The position numbers and the translations under genes are program-made. DNA of 64,000 bases from an uncultured Planctomycetales bacterium. Lineage in GTDB: Bacteria > Planctomycetota > Planctomycetia > Pirellulales > Thermoguttaceae. The stretch is from the NCBI GenBank assembly GCA_937889015.1, contig CALARR010000430.1:1-64000 (forward strand), written 5' to 3'. A model generated the notes under the pieces. The model searched no databases. It saw only the letters and a list, made by a program, of their open reading frames with translations, and had not been told where the DNA came from. This document shows positions 1 through 10,192 of the stretch, in pieces (the first letter of the stretch is position 1; each line of letters begins with the position of its first letter).

Positions 1-890
<890 letters not shown>

Positions 891-1052
891 GTTTGCTTAC
901 CGCGACGACCACCAGACTTACGTCCAGTTGCCGCCTCGGATGTCTAACCAGAAAGGTCCGAAACTGTTTTTTGCCGGCACCCCGAAAGGCCCGACAGCAA
1001 TTCTCCCGGTCACGCTAACTGACCAAAAGAACTCGAGGCAGTCACTACCGAA

Positions 1053-1065
1053 TTGTCAAAGAGCA
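1053..1065 (-). promoter_or_regulatory. rRNA leader boxA antitermination site
   Basis: On the minus strand the sequence reads TGCTCTTTGACAA, one base different from the E. coli rrn boxA core (TGCTCTTTAACAA). It lies between the two promoters and the 16S 5' end, about 160 bases before the mature RNA, where the NusB/NusE antitermination complex loads in other bacteria. Confidence 0.8.
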
Positions 1066-1135
1066 AAACTGGCCGCCGAACCAACCAACCCCGGCAACGT
1101 CGTCGCCGTGATGGCTGACTCACCGACCGAGTTGA

Positions 1136-1163
1136 ATTCTAACCATTCTTCGGTCAGAGTCAA
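1136..1163 (-). promoter_or_regulatory. Candidate rRNA promoter P2
   Basis: On the minus strand TTGACT (1163-1158) is followed by 16 bases and TAGAAT (1141-1136), matching sigma-70 boxes at 5/6 and 5/6. It sits between P1 and boxA, so the 16S gene would have tandem promoters as in enteric rrn operons. This is by inspection only. Confidence 0.55.
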
Positions 1164-1270
1164 CCGGGTCTAGAGGATTTTTTCTTTCTCGTAAACCCGG
1201 CCCTTTTCCGCCTGCACTCTTCCCGAAAGGCTTGCCCCAGGAAGAGTTTTGTTTCGCACGCGGTCCACCC

Positions 1271-1299
1271 AGTATCGGGCCCAAGGCCTAGAGTGTCAA
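1271..1299 (-). promoter_or_regulatory. Candidate rRNA promoter P1 with AT-rich upstream element
   Basis: On the minus strand a perfect TTGACA (1299-1294) is followed by 17 bases and GATACT (1276-1271). Just upstream (1320-1306) lies an A/T-rich run, AAAAAATTCTTCTTG, placed like an UP element. This predicts a leader of roughly 370 bases before the 16S 5' end. The 891-1477 stretch holds only this leader and promoter region; no convincing protein gene is seen in it. Confidence 0.7.
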
Positions 1300-1477
1300 G
1301 GGGCTCAAGAAGAATTTTTTGGCCCCCTTGCGAGACTGCTGAAAGGGAAGAATGGCGCGCCCCGCCTGGGCGGATCGGACACTATGCCTGGCCGCCCCGA
1401 GACTTGAAAACACTGCCCCAGACCCCGCTGCCAGCCAGCTCAATTGGCTACCAGCCACAACCCCGGTGGGCGATGGC

Positions 1478-2398
1478 CTACAGAAAGACCCGCTCCAGGA
1501 ACTGGCAGCCCACCTGATACCAACGACACCCGCCTCGGTCGACATCCCGGGTGTGGACAATTCGCGCGCGGAGATACGCCACCGCCGGCGGTTTGCCCAG
1601 GGCAACGACCAATTCGCGGTACTCGGGCAGGCGGTCCAGCCACATCGAAAACCCACCCGCCGATAGGTCGCCACACTTCACCTTTGTAAAATCACCTGGC
1701 GTCGGCTTGCTCCAGGAGCGAACCGGGGCAATCCACTGTGTGTAGTGGTATTCGTGCCGAGGACTCGAACGGCAATCGGACCGGGATTTCTCGTCCAACG
1801 CCCCCGCCACACCGGGCAGCCCCCCTTTACGCTGCGAAATCAAGTCTGGCTCCCTGGCCAGAACGACCATGGAGGCCAAAGGCTGGATAATCTGCGAAAA
1901 AGCCGCTACCTCATCTGGCAGGAACTCACTCGGCCGTGTGCGAACCAACCCCAAGGCGCACAGGGGCCCCGTGTCGGCTATCAGCGGAGCCATCAACACG
2001 CCTCCCGCGCCGGACTCACGGAGCGGATCACGTTGAAACCGCTGGTCTTGTGCCAGGTTGGGCGTGCTCACGATGCCACCGCTGAGCAAGACCTGCCCAG
2101 CCATATTCTGCTCGACATCGGTCAACAGTTCGCGCACTGGCGCACCGGCGGCGGTCCCCTTCAGCCCGGCCAACCGCAACATGAGGCTTTCGCCTTCACC
2201 CAGCGGTTCGGCAATGACCGTGTAGTCGGCATCCAGCATGTCGGCCGCCAGGGCCAGCGCACCCTCGAGCACGCCCACAAGCTGCGATCCAAAACCGAGA
2301 CGCGCACCGGCGGCCCCACCATTCAGCGGCGCGCTCGGCATAGTTCCAGCCCCCCCATTGGCAGAGGTGTCCGGAATGGTATTAGCAGGCGATTTCAT
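1478..2398 (-). CDS. GAF domain plus PilZ domain protein
   Basis: A 306-residue soluble protein. The N-terminal two-thirds (about residues 35-185) looks like a GAF sensory domain (LMAPLI..., ALGLVR pattern). The C-terminal third (about 205-306) has the PilZ signature DLSAGGFS starting at D244 and the ending YQVGCQFLERVF that recurs in planctomycete PilZ proteins. The usual arginine-rich RxxxR part of the c-di-GMP site is degenerate here (PRHEYHY), so nucleotide binding is uncertain. The likely role is coupling a small-molecule or redox signal to a c-di-GMP-type output. It is the last gene before the rRNA promoters on the same strand. No Shine-Dalgarno is obvious before the ATG. Confidence 0.75.
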   Translation of the reverse strand: MKSPANTIPDTSANGGAGTMPSAPLNGGAAGARLGFGSQLVGVLEGALALAADMLDADYTVIAEPLGEGESLMLRLAGLKGTAAGAPVRELLTDVEQNMAGQVLLSGGIVSTPNLAQDQRFQRDPLRESGAGGVLMAPLIADTGPLCALGLVRTRPSEFLPDEVAAFSQIIQPLASMVVLAREPDLISQRKGGLPGVAGALDEKSRSDCRSSPRHEYHYTQWIAPVRSWSKPTPGDFTKVKCGDLSAGGFSMWLDRLPEYRELVVALGKPPAVAYLRARIVHTRDVDRGGCRWYQVGCQFLERVFL

Positions 2399-2867
2399 AG
2401 GGTGTAATGGCGAATGTGGACTGCGTCAGTCTGACGTTAAGAAAGCCTATTTCAACAGTACAGATTGGCAAATCCACAAGCGAGAGAATACGCGCGATAA
2501 CGATGGCGACGGCAACGCGTCTTCGGACTGCGCTGCCCATGATGAATGGCCACGAGCCCAAAGGCTCGGATCGAAGGCTTCCCTGGCAGCAGACCAGGGC
2601 CCATCGCCACGAGAGACCGCCCGAGCGGCAGGGCGGCAAGCATGCCGGTTCTGCCGATATTGCGGGACGGGATCAACAGCCGGGGGGGGTACCGCCCGAG
2701 ATCAACAGGCGATTCAGCAGAAAAAAACGCGCTCGGCCCGAGGAAATCTGAGGGAAAGGGATCGGCAGTCCTTTGCCTTTGAGAATCCCTTGGTGACTTG
2801 CGATTTCCTCCGGGTGACACGTACCGGGGGGTCGAGGGGTTTCCACCGGGCCGAGCACGACGATGCG
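2399..2867. other. Intergenic region between mraZ and the GAF-PilZ gene
   Basis: Open frames here are short and lack family resemblance. The only structure noted is a weak minus-strand terminator-like sequence (about 2742-2721): a 4-bp CTCG/CGAG stem followed by CGCG and seven T residues, which could end mraZ transcription. The promoter for the GAF-PilZ gene should also lie here but was not identified. Confidence 0.4.
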
Positions 2868-3353
2868 TTAACTAGACAAGCGATCGAAGAGTTTGCGGAA
2901 GCGTGGCATTCGCCGCTGGAGATACTTGAGCCAGGCAGCCGGATCCCACACCTCGATACACACGGCAGCACCGACCACCAGGACCTCGCCGCCGGGCTCC
3001 ACGCCCAAGAATTCGCGAAATCCCTCGGGAATCAGCAATCGGCCGCGACCGGCCAACTGCACGTTGCGATGCCGCGTGGACAACAGCCGCCCCAGCAACT
3101 GCATCTGGCCGATACGCCCTTCGAGCTTCCCGGCATGCAGCTTCTGCTTGATCAACTCCACGCCCGTATCGAGCTTCGCTTGCCAGGCCTCGGCACTCCA
3201 CAGGCTGACACAACCCGGGCGTTCCTTGGCCAAAATGCAATCCGCCCCTTCCGGCCCGAGCAAGTCGGCCAACTCGCTGGGAATCGACAACCGAAAGCGG
3301 TCGTCGATCGTGCGTTGGAACTCGCCAAGGATGAAGGACGGAGCGGTCGACAT
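2868..3353 (-). CDS. mraZ: MraZ transcriptional regulator (orphan)
   Basis: A 161-residue protein with the duplicated SpoVT/AbrB-like MraZ fold. The first repeat begins FILGEFQRTIDDRFRLSIP (canonical GEY...D.K.R...P) and the second carries GRGRLLIPEGFREFLG. The start was placed at the ATG giving MSTAPSFILG, where the family begins; an in-frame ATG 17 codons upstream adds non-conserved residues. In most bacteria mraZ opens the division and cell wall (dcw) cluster and binds TGGGN repeats before itself. Here no rsmH, ftsL, mur or fts gene is adjacent, which fits Planctomycetes, most of which lack FtsZ. Its target is therefore unknown. Confidence 0.9.
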   Translation of the reverse strand: MSTAPSFILGEFQRTIDDRFRLSIPSELADLLGPEGADCILAKERPGCVSLWSAEAWQAKLDTGVELIKQKLHAGKLEGRIGQMQLLGRLLSTRHRNVQLAGRGRLLIPEGFREFLGVEPGGEVLVVGAAVCIEVWDPAAWLKYLQRRMPRFRKLFDRLSS

Positions 3354-4101
3354 GCGATATGCGAGCAAGCTGACAGGAACCCAGACGGCCGAATCCGTTC
3401 TCAAACATCAGGAGCGTTTCCGTTTCCTGTTGGTTGGGCTTTTTCCCCACCACTCCCGTTCGATCCGTCAAGGTTTTGGGCAGCCATTCCACACGCGTGA
3501 GTTTACCAAGGGTTGGCCCGTTGGCAACTACCCGAATCAGAATTTTCCAGAAAGTTCTCCCCCGGCGATGCCTTTGGCTATCCGCGACCACAATTCAGAA
3601 CTGGCTACACCCCAACCACGCCCACACCCCCAGGAAGGATTACAGCCCAGAATCACCCCCACCGCACCTACACGCACGGATCACAAATCGGGCAAGCCTT
3701 AACGGTTGTGCGGGTCCTGCCGGAAGTATTTGCCAAGACGATCGATCCTTTTGTGACAATCGTGCCGCATTTCCGACCGTTTTCGCTCGATACGAGTACT
3801 GGAGCCGACGCCAGGTCCGAGGGCCCGCGCGGTCCGCGCTCGCCGGAGGTCGCATTCCCGCCGCCTGTGCAACCCAGCGCCCGTGGCGGACCGCCATCTG
3901 GCACGCAGTTGCCGGCGATACGCCGGGGCGTGACGCACGAGCCGCCGGGCCAACCCCAGAGATGAACGCGACGTCGGCGCGCCCTGCGGTTCGGTCACTC
4001 CACGACGCAATGCAGGACCGGTCTGCGGCTCGCATCACAACAACTTCCTTGACTTCGCGGTCGCGAATCCGGCTGCGTTTCGTTTGCAGGGAGACAAGAC
4101 G
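3354..4101. other. Divergent intergenic region between mraZ and the barrel protein
   Basis: About 750 bases with no open frame that resembles a protein family. It must hold the divergent promoters for mraZ (leftward) and the outer-membrane protein (rightward). One minus-strand GTGGTGGGGAAAA stretch near 3450 resembles half of an MraZ operator, but the regularly spaced TGGG repeats expected of a full operator were not seen. Confidence 0.4.
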
Positions 4102-5055
4102 ATGAGATCGACACTTTGGACCGCCTTGACACTGTCGCTCACAGCGATCACGGCCCAGGCGCAGGACGATTGCTGCTGCTACTATCGCCAACCATGCCCC
4201 CAGGTTTGGACCGTCAGCGCTGACGCAGTGGCTCTGGAACGCTCATCGCCGCGTCACCAGGTGCTGCTGCAAAACGGCACGACCGTCTTGGCCGATGCTC
4301 ATGACCTGCAGCCGGGATTCGAGGTGGGACCGCGCATGACGCTTGTCCGCCGGACCCGGTACGGTTGGGACATGGAGTTCAGTTTCTTCCAGCTTGATGG
4401 CTGGGAGGCCTCCTTGCAGGACGCTGGCGGCGCAGGCCGATCCGCAGTCTTCGGCACGGCAACTTATCCGATCGCCTCCACCGACCCTTTCCAGGGGCTC
4501 TATACGTCAGAGTTCATGAACGCCGAGGCCAACGTGCGGATTCCGATCTACGAAGAAAACGTGTTCCAGGAATTGTCGTTCCTGGTGGGTTTCCGCTACG
4601 CGAATCTGAAGGAACGCTTCCAGGCCAATCTGCTCTCGTCGCCCGCGACGTCGGTCTGGGAGACAGACGCCGAGAACCGGATGTACGGATTGCAGATCGG
4701 CGCTGATGGTCTGCTGACCTACCAGATCGGCCCGATGCGAATCGGCGGGCTGGCCAAGGCAGGCGTCTTCTACAACCGCTCCAAGGTCGCCAACAGCAGT
4801 TCCCTGGCTGGTGGCAGCGAGACCCTGGCCAACGAAGACCCCGCCTTCTTGGGCGAAGTGGGCCTGAGCTTGCTCTTGCCCGTCACCAAACACCTCACCG
4901 TTCGCGGCGGTTACGAGTGCATGTGGCTGCAGACCGTGGCCCTGGCGCCGGAACAAATCCCCAACAGCAGCCTGGTAGGCGGCAACGGTCAGGTGAACAC
5001 CCACGGCGACGTCTTCGCCCACGGCGCCTTCGTAGGGCTGGATTTGAGCTTCTGA
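4102..5055 (+). CDS. Outer-membrane beta-barrel protein, BBP7-like
   Basis: A 317-residue exported protein with a clear signal peptide (MRSTLWTALTLSLTAITAQA, about 1-20) followed by a Cys cluster (DDCCCYY). The remainder alternates hydrophobic and polar residues in short strands with Gly and aromatic residues and ends in a C-terminal phenylalanine (VGLDLSF), typical of barrel proteins. The layout fits the planctomycete putative beta-barrel porin family 7. The ATG at 4102 was preferred because GGGAG lies at the right distance before it; a TTG 18 bases upstream is also open. It probably sits in the outer membrane; substrate unknown. It is convergent with the next gene, with a hairpin between them. 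Confidence 0.7.
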   Translation: MRSTLWTALTLSLTAITAQAQDDCCCYYRQPCPQVWTVSADAVALERSSPRHQVLLQNGTTVLADAHDLQPGFEVGPRMTLVRRTRYGWDMEFSFFQLDGWEASLQDAGGAGRSAVFGTATYPIASTDPFQGLYTSEFMNAEANVRIPIYEENVFQELSFLVGFRYANLKERFQANLLSSPATSVWETDAENRMYGLQIGADGLLTYQIGPMRIGGLAKAGVFYNRSKVANSSSLAGGSETLANEDPAFLGEVGLSLLLPVTKHLTVRGGYECMWLQTVALAPEQIPNSSLVGGNGQVNTHGDVFAHGAFVGLDLSF

Positions 5056-5063
5056 CCCGCGAG

Positions 5064-5097
5064 GTTCCTCAACGGCAAGGCCTTACTTGCCGGGAAC
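5064..5097. terminator. Hairpin between convergent genes
   Basis: CGGCAAG (5073-5079) pairs with CTTGCCG (5086-5092) around a 6-base loop, and outer GTTCC (5064-5068) pairs with GGAAC (5093-5097). It spans the stop codon of the leftward hydrolase gene and could end transcription from either side. No T-run follows. Confidence 0.5.
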
Positions 5098-7419
5098 GCC
5101 CAGCCAGCGGTGCAGGAACGCGTACGTGCCCACTCCGTGGATGGCGTGCGGCCCGACCCACCATTCGATTGCCGCGCGGTCGCCAATTCCTAGCCGGGCC
5201 TGGTACAGGAATCGCACCTTGGCGAATTCGTAACCCACCATCTCGTCAGGCGCGCAGCCGTCGAAGTGGCCCCGTTCGACCATGAACGGCCGGGGCGCGA
5301 TCAGTGCGGCCATCTCAGCGTAGTTGAACGTGCTGCCCAAATCAAACTCGAAGATCTCGTACTCCTTGGTGCCCATGTAGCTGTAGCGATTGCCGACGGA
5401 GGCGTTCTTCCACACCCATTCGTTGAAGTCTCCCGAGCAGATCGACAGACAGTACTCCTGGACCAGCGGCGGCACGCGCATGGCCGTCTTTCCGCCGTAG
5501 GACAGCCCGTAGAAGGCGATCCGCTGCTTGTCCACGAAGGGCAGCGTGCCCAGCCAGTTGACGATTTGCTGGTGTTGCGGGACGATCAACGAAAAGAGGG
5601 TCTTCTTGATCGGATTGGCCTTGCGTTGCAGGGTGCGGAAGCGATCGCCAAGGATGTACGGATTCTGAGGGGCGAAGGTGATGAAGCCCTGATCGGCCAG
5701 GACCGAGGCGAAATCGGCGTAGGCCTTCTTGCTACTGCCGCGAATCAGATCCTGGGGCCGGCCCTCTAACCCGTGCTGGCAAACGATTACCGGCCGCCGC
5801 TGGCCCGGCCGAATGTCCTTGGGCACATTCAGGATTCCATAGGCGAACAGATCCGGAAAGACATCCAGCATCACTTCGTAGCCGGTGTAGTTCGGCTCGT
5901 CCCAGGTCTTGCGCGACCGGGGGTTGGCCGGCAGCGGCGGCTGCTCGAACCGCCCGATCACCTCGTTGTAGAAGAACTCGCGATACGGCTCGATGGTCTT
6001 CTGGAACTTCTCCAGCGAACTGGTGTCCAGATTCTTGAAGAACTCCCTGCGGACCTCGGCACTAGCGGCCAGGAGCTGCTGGCTGTGCCGGTTGAGCTGC
6101 TCGACCAGCGCCGTCTGCCGAGCCACAGCGGCGTTCGACGATGCGGCTAACCGGGAGGCATCGGCCTGGTCGGGCGCCAACGTGCAATCGGGCGATAGCA
6201 TGTTGAGGAAGACGGCCAAGGTCTTGGACGTGCCAAAGGGACCGCGGCCGTCTCCACTTGCAATCAACTCCATGCGCGGCACCGGAGAAAACCCGCTGAC
6301 GAGCCTTCTGGCACGCTGGAATTCTCGCCGCACGCCGTCCAGCCCAGGCGTGACGATACGACCGGGCCCTCCACCGGTGTCCGGTGGGACCTCCGACTCG
6401 ACGGCCGCGGACGCTTCCACAATCATCGGCCGCGGGGCGACGAGGCCGGCCAACTCGGCATCGCCAAACTGCTCCAGCAGTCCGAATACATTGTGGTCCA
6501 GCGGTTCCTGCCACAAGTTCCGGCGATCGGCGAAGTAGCCACTCACGCACACCGCGTCAATCCGCATGTCGAGCGCAGCGGCGCACAGAGCAATCAAGCC
6601 CCCTTCTCCATGCCCGATGACGCCGATCCGCACTTCCTCGGCCTTTTGCTCCCGAGAAATCTGGTCCACCGCCGCCAGTACTTGCTGGACCTCGTAGCCG
6701 ATCACGTGCCGCCCCAACTCGTAGGCGGCACGATAGATGTATTCGCGATTCGTGAGCAACGCCGCACGGTGCTTCCGAGTCTGCCGATCGACCAACGTGG
6801 GAACCAGCACTCGGCAACCGCTGTCAGCCAGACGCCGGGCGAATTGGGCTTGCGGAGGAAGGCCCTGGACCGCACCGGCAATCATCTCAGCCGTGTGCGC
6901 GGGGTCTGGAATGGCGATGATCCAAGCCGGGGTCGACCGCGACGAAGGAACAGCGGCGCGCCCCAACAGAAGCCCCTCGGCGACAACATCCCCCACCACC
7001 GGCCAGCGAACAACGCACAGCCCTTCGTCCGCCTCGCCGTCTCGTTGATCCAAACGGCGAATCACCTCAAAGCCACCAGCCACGGCCCGCGCGTCGCGCA
7101 CGCCAAGAATGTGAGCCAAACGCCGGCGGTTGGGCTCGACCGACGCGGCGTACTTCTCGGGCGAAGAGAAGTCGCGTTTCCAGAACTGCTCCCGGCGCGC
7201 CAGCGTCTTCTCGGTCTCGCGGAGCAAAAAGCGGTCGGCCCCGTCGATCATCAGCGAGGCAAGATCCCCCTCCACGGTCAGCGGCACGGTGCCCGGCAAA
7301 GGCCCTGCCTCGGCCGCCTTGGTGGCCCCGGCCCAAAGCAGGATCGTCGCCAGCGTCAGACCGATCCCAACCCGCCGGTCAGTCTGCCCAAACAGGCCCA
7401 CGTTTCGCGCAGCGGTCAT
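5083..7419 (-). CDS. Exported tandem alpha/beta hydrolase (dienelactone hydrolase/acetyl esterase type)
   Basis: A 778-residue protein with an N-terminal export signal (about residues 17-36, LTLATILLWAGATKA) and two hydrolase domains in tandem. The C-terminal domain (about 480-778) has an intact nucleophile elbow, GLSYGG with S640, and a late HAIHG motif that may supply the histidine. The N-terminal domain (about 90-420) has GHGEGG at the equivalent place, with E272 where the catalytic serine should be, so this half is probably not a standard serine hydrolase. Likely substrates are acetylated or otherwise esterified polysaccharides outside the cytoplasm. A good Shine-Dalgarno (GGAGAG) precedes the ATG. 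It lies 45 bases downstream of the SNF2 gene on the same strand. Confidence 0.75.
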   Translation of the reverse strand: MTAARNVGLFGQTDRRVGIGLTLATILLWAGATKAAEAGPLPGTVPLTVEGDLASLMIDGADRFLLRETEKTLARREQFWKRDFSSPEKYAASVEPNRRRLAHILGVRDARAVAGGFEVIRRLDQRDGEADEGLCVVRWPVVGDVVAEGLLLGRAAVPSSRSTPAWIIAIPDPAHTAEMIAGAVQGLPPQAQFARRLADSGCRVLVPTLVDRQTRKHRAALLTNREYIYRAAYELGRHVIGYEVQQVLAAVDQISREQKAEEVRIGVIGHGEGGLIALCAAALDMRIDAVCVSGYFADRRNLWQEPLDHNVFGLLEQFGDAELAGLVAPRPMIVEASAAVESEVPPDTGGGPGRIVTPGLDGVRREFQRARRLVSGFSPVPRMELIASGDGRGPFGTSKTLAVFLNMLSPDCTLAPDQADASRLAASSNAAVARQTALVEQLNRHSQQLLAASAEVRREFFKNLDTSSLEKFQKTIEPYREFFYNEVIGRFEQPPLPANPRSRKTWDEPNYTGYEVMLDVFPDLFAYGILNVPKDIRPGQRRPVIVCQHGLEGRPQDLIRGSSKKAYADFASVLADQGFITFAPQNPYILGDRFRTLQRKANPIKKTLFSLIVPQHQQIVNWLGTLPFVDKQRIAFYGLSYGGKTAMRVPPLVQEYCLSICSGDFNEWVWKNASVGNRYSYMGTKEYEIFEFDLGSTFNYAEMAALIAPRPFMVERGHFDGCAPDEMVGYEFAKVRFLYQARLGIGDRAAIEWWVGPHAIHGVGTYAFLHRWLGVPGK

Positions 7420-7464
7420 GTTGATGCTCTCCGGAGAGTTCCCAGCGATGGAGACGAATCGCGA

Positions 7465-9996
7465 TCACGGTTGCCGCCGCAGACCGTCGATGAATCCGGC
7501 CACGGCATCCAGCAGCCGTTGCAGGGCCTGCGGCTCGGGCAGCGGCAGACGTACATAAGGGTGACCGCTGTGCGGATCGCGTTCGACGGCCACCTTCTCC
7601 AGGGCTTGGCCCGGCTGCGACGGCGGCATGGGTCCGGTGTGCAGCGTCTGCCCCAGTTTCTCCAGGACACTCAGGCCCTGGGCCACCACCGCGGCCCAGG
7701 GCTCCATCGGCACGGACACGGGAACCTCGGACGACGACTCCGGCGACTCCGCCTCGCCGCTGGCGGCGTTCTCGGACCGATGATCCCCGTTTTCGCCCGA
7801 AGTCTGCAGCGGCATAGCCGGCGGAATGCCCGTCGTGGCCTTCTCTACGGTCTGCATGAAACGGCTCAAGCGCGTGCCGCCCAGGAAGACTTCGTCCTGC
7901 CCGCCATCGAGCACACCGCTGAACATCGATCGCTTGAACCCCAGCAGATTGAGCATCCCTTCTTCGATGGTACCCTGGGCAATGAGGTGTACTACGCGGA
8001 CCGGCTGGCGCTGGCCCAGACGATGCACGCGCCCGATCCGCTGCTCCAGCACGGCCGGATTCCAGGGTTGATCGAGATTGAGCACCGCGGAGGCGTGCTG
8101 CAGGTTCAAGCCCACGCCGCCGGAATCGGTGGCGAGAAACAAGCGGCATTCGGGGTCCTCGCGAAAGCGATTCACGAGATCCTTGCGCTTGGGTCCGGGC
8201 ACGCCTCCATGGAAGAAGACGTGTTTCCAGGCCTGCTGTTTCAGCCGCCGCACAATCAACTCGTGCATCCGCACCCATTGGCTGAAGATGACCACCTTGC
8301 GCTGCGGGTCCTCCAGCATTTCGCCGAGAATCTCGACCAGTTCGTCGGCTTTGACGCCGAAATCGGTCTTTTTGTCCAAGAGATACGTGCTGTTGCAGGC
8401 CATCCGCATGTTCTGCAGGGCGATCATCAGCCGGCGCTGGTCTGTTTCGGAGAGGAACCCCCACCGCCGCCACTTGGCCACCAGGCGGCCCACGATCTCC
8501 CGGTTCTCCTCGTGGTGCTTCATCTGCTCGGGAGTCATCGGCACGAAGAGCTGCTTCTCCATCCGCTGCGGAAGCTGCGGCAGCACCTGCTTCTTGGTGC
8601 GGCGCACCAGGATCGGCTCCAGGGTCTGTGAAATTTTCGACAAGTCGCGATAGCCGACCACCCGGCCCGACTGGTCAACGTGCTGGTGATTGGCCAGGAA
8701 GCGGAACATTGGCCCCAGACGATGCCGGTCGACGAACTCGACGATCGAGTACAACTCCTCCAGGCGGTTCTCCAACGGCGTCCCGGTCAGCACCAGGGCG
8801 TGCTGCGATTCGAGCCGTTTCACGGCCTGCGCGGTGCGTGTCTTCCAGTTCTTGATCCGCTGCGCCTCGTCCAGAATGATCAGGTCCGGCCCCCAGGCCG
8901 CGATAGCCTGCTGATCGCGGTGCACCACGTCGTAGTTGGTGATCTTGTAGAAGGCGTCTTGCCGGTAGGCCTCCTGCCGTTGCGCCAGCAACCCCTCCAC
9001 CACCAGGCTGGAACGCGAGCTGAACTTCTCGATTTCCCGCTGCCACTGGTGCTTCAGCGAGGTGGGGGCCACGATCAGCACGCGCTCCAGGCCGACCGTG
9101 CGGACCAGGATCTCAACCGCGGCGATGGCCTGAAGGGTCTTGCCCAAACCCATATCATCGGCGATCAGGCAACGGCCGGCGCGCGCCGCAAACAGGGCCC
9201 CTTCGCGCTGATAGGGATACATCTCGACCTTCAGCAACCGCTTGAAGGCCGCACTCCGCTCGCCGCGGGGAAAGGCCTTGTCGATGCGATCGATGCGCGC
9301 CGCGGCATCGCGAACCTGGGCGAGGAAGGCCAAGGCGTCGTCGTAACAACGCAGCTCGTGCCCCACTTCGGCCGCCGACTTCAGAAACCGCTCCAACCGC
9401 CCCTCCGCACCGCCGCACAGCCGGCCTTGAGCATCGAAGTAACGCCCGGCCAGCTTGCGCAGGGCCGCAGGGCATTCCGTTCCGGCCTGAAAGCAGATCT
9501 CGCGACGGGCACCGTAGCGCAGATAGACTTCGGAGAACGTGGGCCGGAAACCAGCCGCCAGCCGCCGCTTGGCGTGTGGCCCCCGAGCCAAACGCCCCAG
9601 CGCGAACTCGATGTGCTTGCAGGTGCCCAGGCTGTTGACGGCGAAATCGGGGCAGGAGCAGTAGTTCACGCCCGGGGCCGCGCCGCGGATGGCCACGCGA
9701 TAGCTGCGCTTGGTCTGCGGATTCGTGACCTCGAATTCAGAGAACAGCGGATCGGAGCCCAGGTTCTTCAGGCGAAAGCGCTGGCTGCGTCCGAATTCGC
9801 GGCGGAGGGCCACTTGCCACGCCTCCAGGGTCATGTCGTCCGGAGGCCGCAGCCGCGAGAGCTTGCGAACCTTGCGCCAGCCCTTGCGCTTCTTGCGAGG
9901 CTTGGCTGAAGGCGCCCCGTTGGATCGCCCGGCCGATTCCGCAGCACTCGCAGCGGCCCGCCCCTTGCGCTCTGACGTCCGTTTGCCGCCCACCAT
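7465..9996 (-). CDS. SWIM zinc-finger SNF2-family helicase
   Basis: An 843-residue ATP-dependent nucleic-acid translocase. A SWIM zinc finger (CSC...CKH, about residues 110-135) is followed by the SNF2 ATPase core: YPYQREGA, Walker A DDMGLGKT near 280, Walker B DEAQ near 376, then the helicase C-terminal lobe with SDSGGVGLNLQ-type and QRIGRVHRLGQ motifs (about 520-690). The last 150 residues are low-complexity and end in a predicted helical tail. Bacterial members of this group are thought to remodel stalled transcription or replication complexes, like RapA/HepA. The basic N-terminus (about 1-40) may add DNA affinity. It is the first gene of a possible pair with the hydrolase. Confidence 0.9.
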   Translation of the reverse strand: MVGGKRTSERKGRAAASAAESAGRSNGAPSAKPRKKRKGWRKVRKLSRLRPPDDMTLEAWQVALRREFGRSQRFRLKNLGSDPLFSEFEVTNPQTKRSYRVAIRGAAPGVNYCSCPDFAVNSLGTCKHIEFALGRLARGPHAKRRLAAGFRPTFSEVYLRYGARREICFQAGTECPAALRKLAGRYFDAQGRLCGGAEGRLERFLKSAAEVGHELRCYDDALAFLAQVRDAAARIDRIDKAFPRGERSAAFKRLLKVEMYPYQREGALFAARAGRCLIADDMGLGKTLQAIAAVEILVRTVGLERVLIVAPTSLKHQWQREIEKFSSRSSLVVEGLLAQRQEAYRQDAFYKITNYDVVHRDQQAIAAWGPDLIILDEAQRIKNWKTRTAQAVKRLESQHALVLTGTPLENRLEELYSIVEFVDRHRLGPMFRFLANHQHVDQSGRVVGYRDLSKISQTLEPILVRRTKKQVLPQLPQRMEKQLFVPMTPEQMKHHEENREIVGRLVAKWRRWGFLSETDQRRLMIALQNMRMACNSTYLLDKKTDFGVKADELVEILGEMLEDPQRKVVIFSQWVRMHELIVRRLKQQAWKHVFFHGGVPGPKRKDLVNRFREDPECRLFLATDSGGVGLNLQHASAVLNLDQPWNPAVLEQRIGRVHRLGQRQPVRVVHLIAQGTIEEGMLNLLGFKRSMFSGVLDGGQDEVFLGGTRLSRFMQTVEKATTGIPPAMPLQTSGENGDHRSENAASGEAESPESSSEVPVSVPMEPWAAVVAQGLSVLEKLGQTLHTGPMPPSQPGQALEKVAVERDPHSGHPYVRLPLPEPQALQRLLDAVAGFIDGLRRQP

Positions 9997-10192
9997 GACT
10001 ACCTCCCGTGTGTCTTCTCAGAAGTCCCGGCCGCCAAATGCCAGCTCAGACGCCGCAAATCGCGGTCGCCGCTGCACCGCTGGACACCGCCGACGACGGG
10101 TGCGCGCCGCACGGACCATTCTCCCGTGCGACAACCTCTCGTTGCCCAGTTCAAGCCAACCCAAGGCGCCCGGATTCGAGCGGAATGCGATT

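Noticed and set aside
3640..4191. Minus-strand open frames between mraZ and the barrel gene
   Set aside because: Compositionally biased (Arg/Ala/Gly), no family resemblance, partly overlapping the signal peptide of the barrel protein gene.
6493..8631. Long open frame on the plus strand opposite the hydrolase and SNF2 genes
   Set aside because: Its translation is Arg/His/Gln-rich with no family motif, and it lies entirely antisense to two well-supported genes. GC-rich codon use creates such shadows.
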